Source: Pseudomonas sp. BBP2017 (GTDB lineage Bacteria; Pseudomonadota; Gammaproteobacteria; Pseudomonadales; Pseudomonadaceae). Taken from it: a stretch of 64,000 nt of DNA. This document shows, piece after piece, positions 20,209 to 28,999 of the stretch. The position numbers and the translations under genes are program-made. How positions within the stretch are numbered: the first letter of the stretch is position 1; each line of letters opens with the position of its first letter. Location: the NCBI RefSeq assembly GCF_003024385.1, contig NZ_PVZN01000005.1, positions 124,001 through 188,000 of the forward strand. The letters are read 5' to 3'. The notes beneath the pieces are model-generated. The model had not been told where the DNA came from and made no database searches. It saw only the letters and a program-made list of their open reading frames with translations.

Positions 20209-21056
20209 GCTGAATGCTCCTCCAATAAATGACGAATGGCCGGGACCAGATCACTGGCCGCCAGCCCCCGACCGTGCGCGCCCAACCGCTCTCCGGCACA
20301 GGCATGTAGCCAGACGCCCAGGCAGGCGGCATCCCAACTCGACATGCCCTGGGCTAACAGCGCCCCCAGCACACCACTGAGCACATCGCCCAGGCCCGCG
20401 CCGGCCATCGCCGGATGCCCGCGGTTGCACAGGGCAAGCTGACCCGCCGGATCAGCCACCAGGCTGCCAGCGCCCTTGAGCACACAGATGACCGCGTATT
20501 TACGCGCAAGTTTACGCGCCGCTCCGGCACGATCCGTCTGTACCGCTTCGGTAGAAATGCCCAGCAGTCGCGCCGCCTCGCCAGGATGCGGGGTAATGAT
20601 TGAGCCGGCCGCCAGTGCCAATGGCGCTCTTGCCAGCAGGTTCAAGGCATCGGCGTCCCACACCTGCGGCAACCGCGCGCTGGTAACTGCCGACAGCAAG
20701 CTACGCCCCCAGGCCGCCTGGCCGAGGCCGGGGCCGACCACCAGCACCGAAGCACGCTCGATAGGGGTCATCAACTGGTTAGCCGAATGCACGCCCAGAC
20801 ACATCACCTCTGGCAGCCGCGCCAGGGCCGCAGGCACCTGCTCGCTGCGCGTGGCCAGGGAAACCAGCCCGGCGCCACAGCGCAAGGCGGCTTCGGCACT
20901 GAGCAAAACCGCTCCGCCGGTACCACGATCGCCGCCAACCACCAGGACATGGCCGAAATCACCTTTCTGCGCCGCAAGCGGGCGCGGTGCGAGTGGTGTC
21001 AAGGCGACACTGGTGAGGATTTTCGCCTGGTTTGCAGGGTGTTTGGTCTGAGGCAT
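20196..21056 (-). CDS. nnrD: ADP-dependent NAD(P)H-hydrate dehydratase (NnrD-type)
   Basis: A ribokinase-fold enzyme of 286 aa that repairs hydrated NAD(P)H using ADP. Only the YjeF C-terminal domain is present: GDFGHVLVVGGDRGTGGAV near 33-50 and the conserved GAGLGDVLSGVLGALLAQG near 222-240. The N-terminal epimerase half found in E. coli Nnr is missing, so the epimerase must be encoded separately or not at all. The ATG has GGAG 9 nt upstream. It is first in the minus-strand unit that runs through tsaE and amiB, and it is divergent from queG across 63 bp. Confidence 0.9.
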   Translation of the reverse strand: MPQTKHPANQAKILTSVALTPLAPRPLAAQKGDFGHVLVVGGDRGTGGAVLLSAEAALRCGAGLVSLATRSEQVPAALARLPEVMCLGVHSANQLMTPIERASVLVVGPGLGQAAWGRSLLSAVTSARLPQVWDADALNLLARAPLALAAGSIITPHPGEAARLLGISTEAVQTDRAGAARKLARKYAVICVLKGAGSLVADPAGQLALCNRGHPAMAGAGLGDVLSGVLGALLAQGMSSWDAACLGVWLHACAGERLGAHGRGLAASDLVPAIRHLLEEHSACQV

Positions 21057-21119
21057 GGGTCAAAGGCTCCGATGTCTGGCAGAATTATACGCACCTGAGT
21101 CTGCGTTGCCTTATTTCCC

Positions 21120-22205
21120 ATGTCTGCTGCCACCCCCGATCTTCCCGCACTGGCCCAATCGATCAAGGATTGGGGCAAAGAGCTCGGCTTTGCCCACGTC
21201 GGCATCGCCGGGGTGGATCTGGCCGAGCACGAACAGCACCTGGAACGTTGGCTGGAAGCGGGCTATCACGGTGAAATGGACTACATGGGCGCGCATGGCA
21301 GCAAACGCTCGCACCCCGAGCAACTGGTGCCCGGCACCCTGCGCGTGGTGTCCCTGCGCATGGACTATCTGCCTGGCGACACGCGCATGGCCCAGCAATT
21401 GGCCCAGCCGGAAAAAGCCTACATCTCCCGATACGCCCTGGGTCGTGACTACCACAAGCTGATTCGCAAACGCGTCCAGCACCTGGCCGAACGCATCCAG
21501 AAAGAAATCGGCCCCTTCGGCTTTCGCGCCTTTGTTGACAGTGCCCCGGTGCTGGAGAAAGCCATCGCCGAGCAGGCCGGCCTGGGCTGGATTGGCAAGA
21601 ATACCCTGCTACTCAACCGCAAGGCTGGCAGCTACTTCTTTCTGGCCGAACTGTTTGTCGACCTGCCGCTGCCTGTCGACCCTCCCCAAGTCAGCGAACA
21701 TTGCGGGCGCTGCACTGCCTGCCTGGACATCTGTCCGACCCAGGCCTTTGTCGGCCCTTACGTGCTCGACGCCCGGCGCTGCATCTCGTACCTGACCATC
21801 GAGTTGAAAAGCGCCATCCCCGAAGAGCTGCGCGCGCTGATTGGCAATCGGGTATTCGGCTGCGACGACTGCCAGATCGTCTGCCCGTGGAACCGTTTTG
21901 CCCGTCCGACAGCCGAGAATGACTTCAAGCCCCGGCACAACCTCGACAGCGCAGGATTGGCGGAGTTGTTCATGTGGGACGAGCAAACCTTTCTCGACAG
22001 TACCGAAGGCTCGCCGCTGCGGCGTGCCGGCTATGAACGCTGGCTGCGCAACCTGGCGGTGGGGCTGGGGAATGCGCCGTCGACAATCCAGGTACTGGAG
22101 GCACTTAAAGCGCGCCAGGATCATCCGTCAGAGCTGGTGCGCGAGCATGTAAAGTGGGCGTTGGGGCAACATTCATCGCGGGGCAAGCCCGCTCCCACCC
22201 GGTAG
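21120..22205 (+). CDS. queG: Epoxyqueuosine reductase QueG
   Basis: A cobalamin- and 4Fe-4S-dependent enzyme of 361 aa that makes queuosine from epoxyqueuosine in tRNA. The two ferredoxin-like cluster motifs are CGRCTACLDICP near 194-205 and CDDCQIVCPWNRF near 248-260. The B12-binding N-terminal half includes DYHKLIRKRVQ and a catalytic-Asp-containing DSAPVLEKAIAEQAGLGWIGKN region. The last 11 residues (HSSRGKPAPTR) are encoded by the start of a REP element, so the native stop codon seems to have been lost to REP insertion or extension. Confidence 0.96.
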   Translation: MSAATPDLPALAQSIKDWGKELGFAHVGIAGVDLAEHEQHLERWLEAGYHGEMDYMGAHGSKRSHPEQLVPGTLRVVSLRMDYLPGDTRMAQQLAQPEKAYISRYALGRDYHKLIRKRVQHLAERIQKEIGPFGFRAFVDSAPVLEKAIAEQAGLGWIGKNTLLLNRKAGSYFFLAELFVDLPLPVDPPQVSEHCGRCTACLDICPTQAFVGPYVLDARRCISYLTIELKSAIPEELRALIGNRVFGCDDCQIVCPWNRFARPTAENDFKPRHNLDSAGLAELFMWDEQTFLDSTEGSPLRRAGYERWLRNLAVGLGNAPSTIQVLEALKARQDHPSELVREHVKWALGQHSSRGKPAPTR

Positions 22206-22225
22206 GAGCGGGCTTGCCCCGCGAT
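22175..22225. repeat. REP palindrome overlapping the 3' end of queG
   Basis: Inverted 21-bp arms at 22175-22195 and 22205-22225 share the GGGGCAAGCCCGCTCC core with the copies at 6695, 49094 and 54806. The left arm is translated as the C-terminus of QueG, whose TAG stop at 22203-22205 lies in the loop. Confidence 0.92.
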
Positions 22226-22237
22226 ACAGTTACCGAC

Positions 22238-22849
22238 TCAATGCTCGTCGTTGTAATGAAACTTCGGCATTTCCCAGTGGAAACGAATCGCTAGCAACCG
22301 CAGCAGAAAACCGCCAAACAAAGTCAGCAGGATCGCCTGCTCGCCGGGCACCTTGAAGTAGACACAGCCCAGATAGAACCAAGCCGCCGCAAAAGACACA
22401 CTCGCATACAGTTCGCGCCGGAAAATCAGCGGAATATCGTTACAGAAGATATCCCGGAGAATGCCACCAAACACCCCGGTAATCACCCCGCTGATGGACG
22501 CCACCAGCATGCCTTGGCCCATTTCCAGCGCGGTCATGCAGCCAATCAGGGTAAAAGCGACCAGGCCCAGCGCATCGAGCACCAGGAACAAGGAGCGCAG
22601 GTGACGCATCAACGGTGCGATGAAGATCGTCATCAGCGCGGCAAAGCTGGTCAGCACCAAGTACTCCGGGTGCTTGACCCAGGTCAGCGGGTAATGCCCC
22701 AGCAACACATCGCGCACTGAGCCGCCACCCAGGGCGGTGATGCAGGCAATCAACACCACGCCGAACCAGTCCATGCCGCGGCGCCCGGCAGACAGTGCGC
22801 CAGTCATGGCTTCAGCGGTGATTGCAATGAGGTAGAGCATCAACAACAT
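22238..22849 (-). CDS. TRIC/UPF0126-family membrane protein
   Basis: An integral membrane protein of 203 aa with about seven hydrophobic helices and the family's internal two-fold repeat: ACITALGGGSVRDVLLG in the first half and SGVITGVFGGILRDIFCND in the second. Prokaryotic relatives of trimeric intracellular cation channels have this GGG..RD pattern and form trimeric pores with K+ conductance. E. coli YicG and YadS are relatives. The start is supported by GGATCT upstream. It stands alone between queG and orn. The physiological role is not known. Confidence 0.87.
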   Translation of the reverse strand: MLLMLYLIAITAEAMTGALSAGRRGMDWFGVVLIACITALGGGSVRDVLLGHYPLTWVKHPEYLVLTSFAALMTIFIAPLMRHLRSLFLVLDALGLVAFTLIGCMTALEMGQGMLVASISGVITGVFGGILRDIFCNDIPLIFRRELYASVSFAAAWFYLGCVYFKVPGEQAILLTLFGGFLLRLLAIRFHWEMPKFHYNDEH

Positions 22850-22949
22850 GGCGCAGATCCGTGCAAAGGGGCGCGCAGTCTAACCAGTTGCCTCAGGCAC
22901 CAAAAGGGGGCGCCGCACGGATTGTCTGTACAACCGTGCAGCTACGCGA

Positions 22950-23492
22950 TCAGAACTTGATGAAGTGCTCGCGATAATGCCGCAGCTCGTTGATCGACTC
23001 GCGAATATCGTCCAGCGCCAGGTGGGTGCCACCTTTTTTGAAACTGTCGCGCACTTCGGGTGCCCAGCGCGCCGCCAGCTCTTTGAGGGTCGAGACATCG
23101 AGGTTGCGGTAGTGGAAGTAGTTTTCCAGGCCGCGCATGTGGCGGTAGAGGAAACGGCGATCCTGGCAGATGCTGTTGCCACAGATCGGCGACTTGCCTT
23201 TCGGTACCCACAGCTCCAGGAAAGCAACAGTCTGGGCTTCGGCTTCAGCCATGCTGACCTTGCTGTCCTTGACCCGCTGGGTCAGACCGGAAGCGCCATG
23301 GGTGCGGGTGTTCCACTCGTCCATGCGCGCCAGCACCTCGTCACTGTGGTGAATGGCAATCACCGGCCCTTCGGCCAACGTGTTGAGATCGCTGTCAGTA
23401 ACGATGGTGGCCATTTCGATAATGACGTCGTGGTCCGGATCCAGCCCGGTCATTTCCAGGTCGATCCAGATCAGGTTCTGTGCGTTCTGCAT
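22950..23492 (-). CDS. orn: Oligoribonuclease
   Basis: A DEDDh 3'-5' exoribonuclease of 180 aa that degrades RNA dinucleotides, including pGpG in the second step of c-di-GMP turnover in Pseudomonas. The catalytic residues are visible: [10 protein letters not shown] (D and E), the ICQDRRF segment (D), and [11 protein letters not shown] (H and D). The ATG has GAGGAGC upstream. It is divergent from rsgA, the usual Pseudomonas arrangement. Confidence 0.97.
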   Translation of the reverse strand: MQNAQNLIWIDLEMTGLDPDHDVIIEMATIVTDSDLNTLAEGPVIAIHHSDEVLARMDEWNTRTHGASGLTQRVKDSKVSMAEAEAQTVAFLELWVPKGKSPICGNSICQDRRFLYRHMRGLENYFHYRNLDVSTLKELAARWAPEVRDSFKKGGTHLALDDIRESINELRHYREHFIKF

Positions 23493-23583
23493 GATTCTGC
23501 TCCTCGGTAGGTGCGCAGTTTAGCCTAGTGGAGCGTGCTAAACTCGTCGCCGTTTAATAATGCATGCCGAACACGGAACCTTC

Positions 23584-24615
23584 ATGGCCAAACGCCAGCT
23601 CAATCGCCGCCAAAACTGGCGGATCGAAAAAATCCAGGGTGAACGCGCTGCCCGCGCCGCCAAACGCGAACAACAGACCCTGAAGGAGCTCGAAGGCGGC
23701 GACCTGGGCCCCGAACAACTTGGCCTGGTGATCGCCCACTTTGGCGTGCAGGTCGAAGTCGAGGCCCAAGACGGCGAAGACGCCGGCCAGGTGTTCCGTT
23801 GCCACTTGCGCGCCAACCTGCCAGCGCTGGTAACCGGCGACCGGGTGGTGTGGCGCGCGGGCAACCAGGGCATAGGCGTGATCGTCGCGCAAATGCCGCG
23901 CAACACTGAGCTGTGCCGCCCCGACAGCCGTGGCCAGCTCAAACCGGTAGCGGCCAACGTCGATCTGATCGTGATCGTCTTCGCCCCGGCACCGGAACCG
24001 CATGCCAACCTGATCGACCGCTACCTGGTAGCCGCCGAACACGCCGGCATTCACCCGCTGCTGTTGCTGAACAAAGCTGACCTGATCAACGAACAGAACG
24101 CCCCGGCACTCAACGCGCTGCTGGCGGTGTACAGGCAGCTGGGCTATCCGCTACTGGAAGTCTCGGCCCATCACGGCGATGGCATGCAGCAGCTGCAGGC
24201 GCGCCTGGATGGCCATATCAGCGTCTTCGTCGGTCAGTCAGGGGTCGGCAAGTCTTCGCTGGTCAACAGTCTGTTGCCCGAGGTGCAGACCCGGGTCGGC
24301 GATCTGTCGGAGTGGTCCGGCCAGGGTACGCATACCACCACGACCGCGCGCCTGTATCACTTCCCAGGTGGCGGCGAACTGATCGACTCCCCGGGGATTC
24401 GCGAATTCGGCCTGGGTCACGTCAGCCGTGCCGATGTCGAATCCGGCTTCATCGAGTTCAACGACCTGATTGGCACCTGCCGCTTCCGTGACTGCAAGCA
24501 TGATCGCGAGCCCGGTTGCGCGCTGCTCAAGGCCCTGGAAGACGGTCGTGTCCAGCAGCAACGGATGAACAGCTATCGCTCGATCATTGCCAGCTTGCCT
24601 GAAGACAGCTACTGA
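23584..24615 (+). CDS. rsgA: Small ribosomal subunit biogenesis GTPase RsgA
   Basis: A circularly permuted GTPase of 343 aa involved in late 30S maturation. An N-terminal basic tail ([13 protein letters not shown]) leads into an OB fold (about 40-110). The G-domain motifs come in permuted order: NKADL (G4) near 158, then the P-loop [14 protein letters not shown] near 220, then [10 protein letters not shown] (G3). The C-terminal zinc knuckle is [14 protein letters not shown]. The ATG at 23584 matches homologues; an in-frame ATG 24 nt upstream is unnecessary. Confidence 0.96.
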   Translation: MAKRQLNRRQNWRIEKIQGERAARAAKREQQTLKELEGGDLGPEQLGLVIAHFGVQVEVEAQDGEDAGQVFRCHLRANLPALVTGDRVVWRAGNQGIGVIVAQMPRNTELCRPDSRGQLKPVAANVDLIVIVFAPAPEPHANLIDRYLVAAEHAGIHPLLLLNKADLINEQNAPALNALLAVYRQLGYPLLEVSAHHGDGMQQLQARLDGHISVFVGQSGVGKSSLVNSLLPEVQTRVGDLSEWSGQGTHTTTTARLYHFPGGGELIDSPGIREFGLGHVSRADVESGFIEFNDLIGTCRFRDCKHDREPGCALLKALEDGRVQQQRMNSYRSIIASLPEDSY

Positions 24616-24816
24616 AACGCCGTGTGAGGCTCGCAATGAGCCTCACTTTTCAGTCCTGTAAGACCACTTCGCAGGAAAAATTACCAAACAAAGTAGGACC
24701 CTTCTTTAACGCTGGTAATCCCTTGCCGTCATAAAAGCTTTCATTGATTGTCACCTTTCAGATTCGCCACGACCAAGCGAATCAACTCCATGCTCTGAGT
24801 ATGAAAGGAATCAACA

Positions 24817-24876
24817 ATGACAATTCGATCCTTAGGTACCCGCTACCCAGCCTGCGCACCAGGAGGGCCCGCCTGA
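24817..24876 (+). CDS. Short leader ORF coupled to the TIR-like gene
   Basis: A 19-codon reading frame (MTIRSLGTRYPACAPGGPA) with a good Shine-Dalgarno (AAAGGA, 7 nt before the ATG). Its TGA stop overlaps the ATG of the next gene (TGATG), and the AGGAGGG ribosome site of that gene lies inside it. The layout suggests translational coupling or a leader peptide. The rest of the 260-nt gap after rsgA holds nothing that I recognise. It may be chance. The only alternative is an in-frame N-terminal extension of the downstream protein from 24801. Confidence 0.35.
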   Translation: MTIRSLGTRYPACAPGGPA

Positions 24877-25358
24877 TGCCAGTCGTTATCAGCTATCGCC
24901 ACCCGCAACGCCTGGATGCCTACATCATCAGCGAACGCCTGAAACTCGAAGGCATTGCTACCCACCTGGACTTGTTCGATGGCGACACCGGGCGAACCGG
25001 CGACAATATCAGCGGCCTGGTCAGTAGCAACATCAGCAGCTGTACGCACCTGATCAGCGTGCTATCCGAAGAGAACGCCGATACCTGGTGGGTGCCCTTC
25101 CAGCTTGGGGCCGCCACCCTCAGCAATCGTCGAGTATCACTGTTCCAATGCGCAGAAAGCACATTGCCTGACTACCTGGACAAATGGCCGATCATGAGCT
25201 CACGCAAGCATATCGACCTGTTCGTACTTGCCTACCATGACGAACAGACGTTCAAGCGCTCGCTCACCAAAGAAGAGGCTGGCGCCGACGCGACCAATCG
25301 CCTGAACGCCGCTTTTTTTCACGCCGACCTGAAGGCCAAGATCCGCCGCGGCTTCTGA
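24876..25358 (+). CDS. TIR-like domain protein
   Basis: A single-domain protein of 160 aa with a flavodoxin-like/TIR pattern: beta-A VVISYRH (residues 3-9), beta-B ATHLDLFD (28-35), beta-C CTHLISVLSEEN (56-67), an alpha-C helix WWVPFQLGAA (71-80), and beta-D RVSLFQC. In bacterial TIR NADases the alpha-C position is usually Trp-x-x-x-Glu, but here it is Gln76, so NAD cleavage is doubtful. The ATG at 24876 has AGGAGGG 8 nt upstream. No recognisable defence partner is adjacent (rsgA before, motB convergent after). The TIR assignment is from motif reading only. Confidence 0.7.
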   Translation: MPVVISYRHPQRLDAYIISERLKLEGIATHLDLFDGDTGRTGDNISGLVSSNISSCTHLISVLSEENADTWWVPFQLGAATLSNRRVSLFQCAESTLPDYLDKWPIMSSRKHIDLFVLAYHDEQTFKRSLTKEEAGADATNRLNAAFFHADLKAKIRRGF

Positions 25359-25372
25359 GCCCTCCCACAAAG

Positions 25373-25410
25373 CACAACGCCCGTGAGCATCGCTGCACAC
25401 GGGCGTTGTG
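25373..25410. terminator. Hairpin between convergent TIR-like gene and motB
   Basis: The 13-bp inverted repeat CACAACGCCCGTG / CACGGGCGTTGTG lies between the two stop codons. It has no strong T-run on either side, but its position suggests a bidirectional terminator. Confidence 0.6.
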
Positions 25411-25424
25411 ATCAGAGCACGGAA

Positions 25425-26432
25425 TTACTCCTTGCTCTCATCCATCTTCAATACGCCATCCTCGAAGATGTTCAGCTTCTGGCGAAGCTCGCGCGGCTGC
25501 ATCGGCTCGACCTCGGGGGCCGGGGCCGCAGGCGCAGGAACCGGCGCATTGACCTCTGGCACCGCACCCTCAGGCGCGGCTGGCTGCTCACCTTCAAGGG
25601 TACGCTGGGCCTTCTTGGTCAGGACAATAATGTCGATGCGCCGGTTGACCGGGTTGAGCGGGTTCGCCCGGTCAAACAGCGATGACGAGGCGTAGCCGAC
25701 CACCCGGGCAACCTGGGTATCCGGATAGCCACCGGCAACCAGGGCGCGGCGCGCCGCGTTGGCACGGTTAGCCGACAGCTCCCAGTTACCGAAGTCACCG
25801 GTGCCAGCGTAAGGCTTGGCATCGGTATGGCCACTGATACTGATCTTGTTCGGCACTGCCTTGATGGTATCGGCCATCGCCAGCAGGATATCTTCGAAGT
25901 ACGGCTGCAAGCGGGCGCTGCCCAGGTCAAACATTGGCCGGTTCTCGGCATCCATGATCTGGATTCGCAGGCCATCCTGAGTAATTTCGAAGAGGATCTG
26001 GTCCTTGAACTTCTGCAGCTGCGGGTTTTCTTCGACCTTGTTCTGCAATTCTTGCAGGAGCAGCTCGAGACGCTCGCGCTCGACCTGCTCAGCCAGGCTT
26101 TCAACCTTGTCCTGATCCAGCTGGATATGGGTATCCGGGGTCGGCTCGGACTTCACTTCCGGGTTGATGGTCTTTTCCGGCGCGAGCTGTGGCGAGCCCC
26201 CCAGGTCAATAATGTAGGGCGTGCCGCTTTCGGTAAAACCTATTGGGTCCTTGAAGTAGCCGGCAATGGCGAGCTTCTGTTCCGGTGTGGCCGTCGACAG
26301 CAGCCAGAGCACCAGGAAGAACGCCATCATCGCCGTAGCGAAGTCGGCGAAGGCAATCTTCCAGGCGCCACCGTGGTGGCCGTCGCCAAAGCGTTTGACG
26401 CGTTTGACGATAATGGGCTGGTTGTTCTCCAT
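25425..26432 (-). CDS. motB: Flagellar motor stator protein MotB
   Basis: A 335-aa stator subunit that anchors the proton-driven motor to peptidoglycan. The N-terminal TM helix carries the essential proton-binding Asp in IAFADFATAMMAFFLVLWLLS (residues about 28-48). A plug and linker region with a coiled-coil stretch follows (about 115-150). An OmpA-like peptidoglycan-binding domain comes next (ISGHTDAKPYAGTGDFGNWELSANRANAARRAL, in shortened form near 215-245). The tail is Pro/Ala-rich. It starts 3 nt after motA. Confidence 0.96.
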   Translation of the reverse strand: MENNQPIIVKRVKRFGDGHHGGAWKIAFADFATAMMAFFLVLWLLSTATPEQKLAIAGYFKDPIGFTESGTPYIIDLGGSPQLAPEKTINPEVKSEPTPDTHIQLDQDKVESLAEQVERERLELLLQELQNKVEENPQLQKFKDQILFEITQDGLRIQIMDAENRPMFDLGSARLQPYFEDILLAMADTIKAVPNKISISGHTDAKPYAGTGDFGNWELSANRANAARRALVAGGYPDTQVARVVGYASSSLFDRANPLNPVNRRIDIIVLTKKAQRTLEGEQPAAPEGAVPEVNAPVPAPAAPAPEVEPMQPRELRQKLNIFEDGVLKMDESKE

Positions 26433-26435
26433 GAC

Positions 26436-27287
26436 TCAGCGTCCGCGAACCGCTTGTTCCAGCTCGGCGAAGCTTGGACGGTGGGCCGGGAACAGCACCT
26501 TGCGCCCGAATTCCACGGCCAGCGACGGCGGCATACCGGAAGCCGAGGCTACCAGCGAAGCCTTGATGGCTTCATAGACGTTGAGCTCTTCCCGGGCATC
26601 CTGACGCAGGGCGGTGGCCAGCGGGCCAAAGAAGCCGTAGGCGGCGAGAATACCGAAGAAGGTACCGACCAGCGCCGCCCCCACGTGCAGGCCGATGGAT
26701 TTCTGGTCACCATCGCCCAGCGAGGCCATGGTTACCACGATCCCCAGTACCGCCGCAACGATACCGAAGCCTGGCATGCCGTCGGCAATACCGGTCACGG
26801 CATGGGACGGGTGGTCGAGCTCTTCCTTCATGCTCAGCAGTTCCATGTCGAACAGACCTTCAAGCTCATGCGGCGCCATGTTACCGGTGGACATGATGCG
26901 CAGGTAGTCGCAGATGAACGCGGTCATGCGCTCATCACCGAGCACGGCTGGATACTTGGCAAAAATCGGACTGGAGGCGGCGTCTTCGATATCGGCTTCA
27001 ATCGCCATCATGCCTTCGCGCCGGCTCTTGTTGAGGATCTCGTAGACCAGCCCGAGCACCTCGATATAGAAGGTATGGGTAAAGCGCGTACCAAACATCT
27101 TCAGCGACTTCTTGATTACATGCATGGTCATGTAACCGGGGTTCGCCTGCAGGAACGCACCAAAGGCTGCGCCACCGATGATCAACACCTCGAAAGGCTG
27201 AATCAGTGCCGCAATTTTGCCGTGGGATAGAACATATCCGCCGAGCACACTCGCGAATACGACGATGATGCCGATAATTTTAGCCAT
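26436..27287 (-). CDS. motA: Flagellar motor stator protein MotA
   Basis: A four-TM stator subunit of 283 aa. The hydrophobic segments are near residues 3-20, 34-52, 170-190 and 200-222. The large cytoplasmic loop between TM2 and TM3 holds the charged residues that contact FliG. GIADGMPGFGIVAAVLGIVVTMASLG and VGAALVGTFFGILAAYGFFGPLA are the conserved TM3 and TM4. It is first in the motAB pair and has a near-perfect FliA promoter about 65-90 nt upstream. Confidence 0.97.
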   Translation of the reverse strand: MAKIIGIIVVFASVLGGYVLSHGKIAALIQPFEVLIIGGAAFGAFLQANPGYMTMHVIKKSLKMFGTRFTHTFYIEVLGLVYEILNKSRREGMMAIEADIEDAASSPIFAKYPAVLGDERMTAFICDYLRIMSTGNMAPHELEGLFDMELLSMKEELDHPSHAVTGIADGMPGFGIVAAVLGIVVTMASLGDGDQKSIGLHVGAALVGTFFGILAAYGFFGPLATALRQDAREELNVYEAIKASLVASASGMPPSLAVEFGRKVLFPAHRPSFAELEQAVRGR

Positions 27288-27352
27288 AGATAGAAAGCAC
27301 TTACTGTCGTGGTCAGGGTCGTGAGCGGAAGTTAATAAAACTCTTCTTCTAC

Positions 27353-27379
27353 TTATCGGCAGATCTGCGCCAGACTATA
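27353..27379 (-). promoter_or_regulatory. FliA (sigma-28) promoter of motAB
   Basis: Read on the minus strand: TATAGTCT, 11 nt, GCCGATAA. The FliA consensus is TAAAGTTT-N11-GCCGATAA, so the -35 matches 6 of 8, the -10 matches 8 of 8, and the spacing is exact. It gives a leader of roughly 60 nt before the motA ATG. Confidence 0.82.
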
Positions 27380-27435
27380 GTCAGTCACGGCGAAAAGCCA
27401 GCTCGGCCCCCTCTAGCATACCTATTGAAACCAAC

Positions 27436-28953
27436 GTGCCAGATCAAAAACCGAAAACACTCGATGCCTGGGTCAAACTACTCGACAGCGTTCGCCTGCC
27501 GGTTCCACTGGCCAGCTACGAGCGGGTGAAAGCCGCCATTGCCGACAACCGCAGTTCGCTGCGCGACATTGCCGAGGTGATGCAGGACAGCCCGGCGCTG
27601 GTGCTCAGCGTCATGCGTGAAGCCAACCATCACACCCATGCCAGCATCGGCGAACCCGCCGAAAGCCTGGAAATCGCCCTCAACCGCTTGGGACTGGCTC
27701 GTACCTCAGCGTTGCTCGAGCGTTTGCCGGCACTCCCGGAGGGCGAGATCGCACCGACATTGCGTCAACTGCAACTGGTCAGCCAACACGCCAGCCAGCA
27801 GGCCAACGGCCTGTTCGCCAGCCGCCTGGCAAGGCTCTGGCAGGAAATACACTGGGGCAGCTTGTTGTTCCTGTCGCCTTTGTGGCCACTGGCCCTGACC
27901 TTTCCCAAACTGCTTGAGGATTGGGAACTGCGCGTGGTGCATAAGGGCGAATCGGCTCCGCAGGTTGAAATGGAGCTGTTCGGGGTACGGCTGCTCAGCT
28001 TGTGCAAGGCATTGGCCGAGCACTGGCGCCTGCCGGACTGGGACACCCGCGGTTATCACCTGCTGCAGGATGAGCGGTGCTTGTTGGCCAAGGCACTGCA
28101 CATCGCCCGTGATCAGAACAGCCTGCGCCAGCAGCAGCGGATGGACGATAGCCCGAATGTGCGCCGCTGGTTCAATCAGCCGGCCACCACAGTAGTGTTG
28201 GCCAACGGCCTGGCGCTGGCGGCACAAGTGGGTTGGAGCAACCCTCATATACGGCGCTGGCAGTTGCTCACCGGGCTGTACCTGCAAACGTCACTGGATG
28301 AAGTGCAACAGCTGGTACACCAACAAGCGGCGATCAGTGCCCGCCATCATGTCTGCCATGACCTGTTCCACCCGGCCCAAGCCCTGATCTGGCCCTGGCA
28401 TCACCGACGTCTGCATCAGGGGCAGATCGCCCCACCGCCACCCTCGGCCCAAGCCCTGGGTGCCTGGCGCAAGCTGTGCGCCGAGCTGCTGGTCGAACCC
28501 AGCCCGTTCAGCAATGCCATTCACCTGACGACCCTGGCCCGAGATGCCCTGGTGGCCTGCGGCATGCAGCGAGTGATGCTGCTGATGACCGACAAAACCC
28601 TGACTCAGCTGCGGGTTCATCAGGTTGCCGGGCTGCCGCCAGAAGCGGCCAGCCTGGTTTTCCCTATCGGTCAAAGCAAACTGCTTCAGCGCCTGCTGAG
28701 CACGCCGGCGCAACTGCGCCTGACCCCCGAAAATCACGCACAATTCTCAGCACTGCTCCCGGCCCACTTGCGCACATTATTTCGCAGCGAACACCTGCTG
28801 TTGCGGTCATTGTCGAGCAATGGCCGCGTAGTGATGCTGCTGGTCGCCGACCAGGCTGCAAAACCGCTGGCCGAGATCAGCGTGCAGGCCTTTGGCAAGA
28901 CCGCGCAATGTATCGAACGTGCCTTGACCGCCTTCAGCACCCGCAGCGCCTGA
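27436..28953 (+). CDS. HDOD domain-containing protein
   Basis: A cytoplasmic protein of 505 aa. The N-terminal HDOD region (about 10-280) begins LDSVRLPVPLASYERVKAAIADNRSSLRDIAEVMQDSPALVLSVMREANH, the typical opening of these HD-related but metal-ligand-lacking domains. The last ~170 residues are GAF-like (ALVACGMQRVMLLMTDKTLTQLRVHQVAGLP). HDOD proteins act as signalling scaffolds. The GTG at 27436 is used because the first in-frame ATG is some 45 codons later. Divergent from motA across 148 bp. The function is unknown; a motility or signalling link is inference from position. Confidence 0.85.
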   Translation: MPDQKPKTLDAWVKLLDSVRLPVPLASYERVKAAIADNRSSLRDIAEVMQDSPALVLSVMREANHHTHASIGEPAESLEIALNRLGLARTSALLERLPALPEGEIAPTLRQLQLVSQHASQQANGLFASRLARLWQEIHWGSLLFLSPLWPLALTFPKLLEDWELRVVHKGESAPQVEMELFGVRLLSLCKALAEHWRLPDWDTRGYHLLQDERCLLAKALHIARDQNSLRQQQRMDDSPNVRRWFNQPATTVVLANGLALAAQVGWSNPHIRRWQLLTGLYLQTSLDEVQQLVHQQAAISARHHVCHDLFHPAQALIWPWHHRRLHQGQIAPPPPSAQALGAWRKLCAELLVEPSPFSNAIHLTTLARDALVACGMQRVMLLMTDKTLTQLRVHQVAGLPPEAASLVFPIGQSKLLQRLLSTPAQLRLTPENHAQFSALLPAHLRTLFRSEHLLLRSLSSNGRVVMLLVADQAAKPLAEISVQAFGKTAQCIERALTAFSTRSA

Positions 28954-28999
28954 CCCATGCGCTACAATCGCCCCCTCTGCTCTACTCTGGAGACTCTGG

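Noticed and set aside
24616..24800. Search for a toxin, defence partner or attachment site between rsgA and the TIR-like gene
   Set aside because: No repeat, tRNA end, integrase or ORF beyond the short leader is visible.
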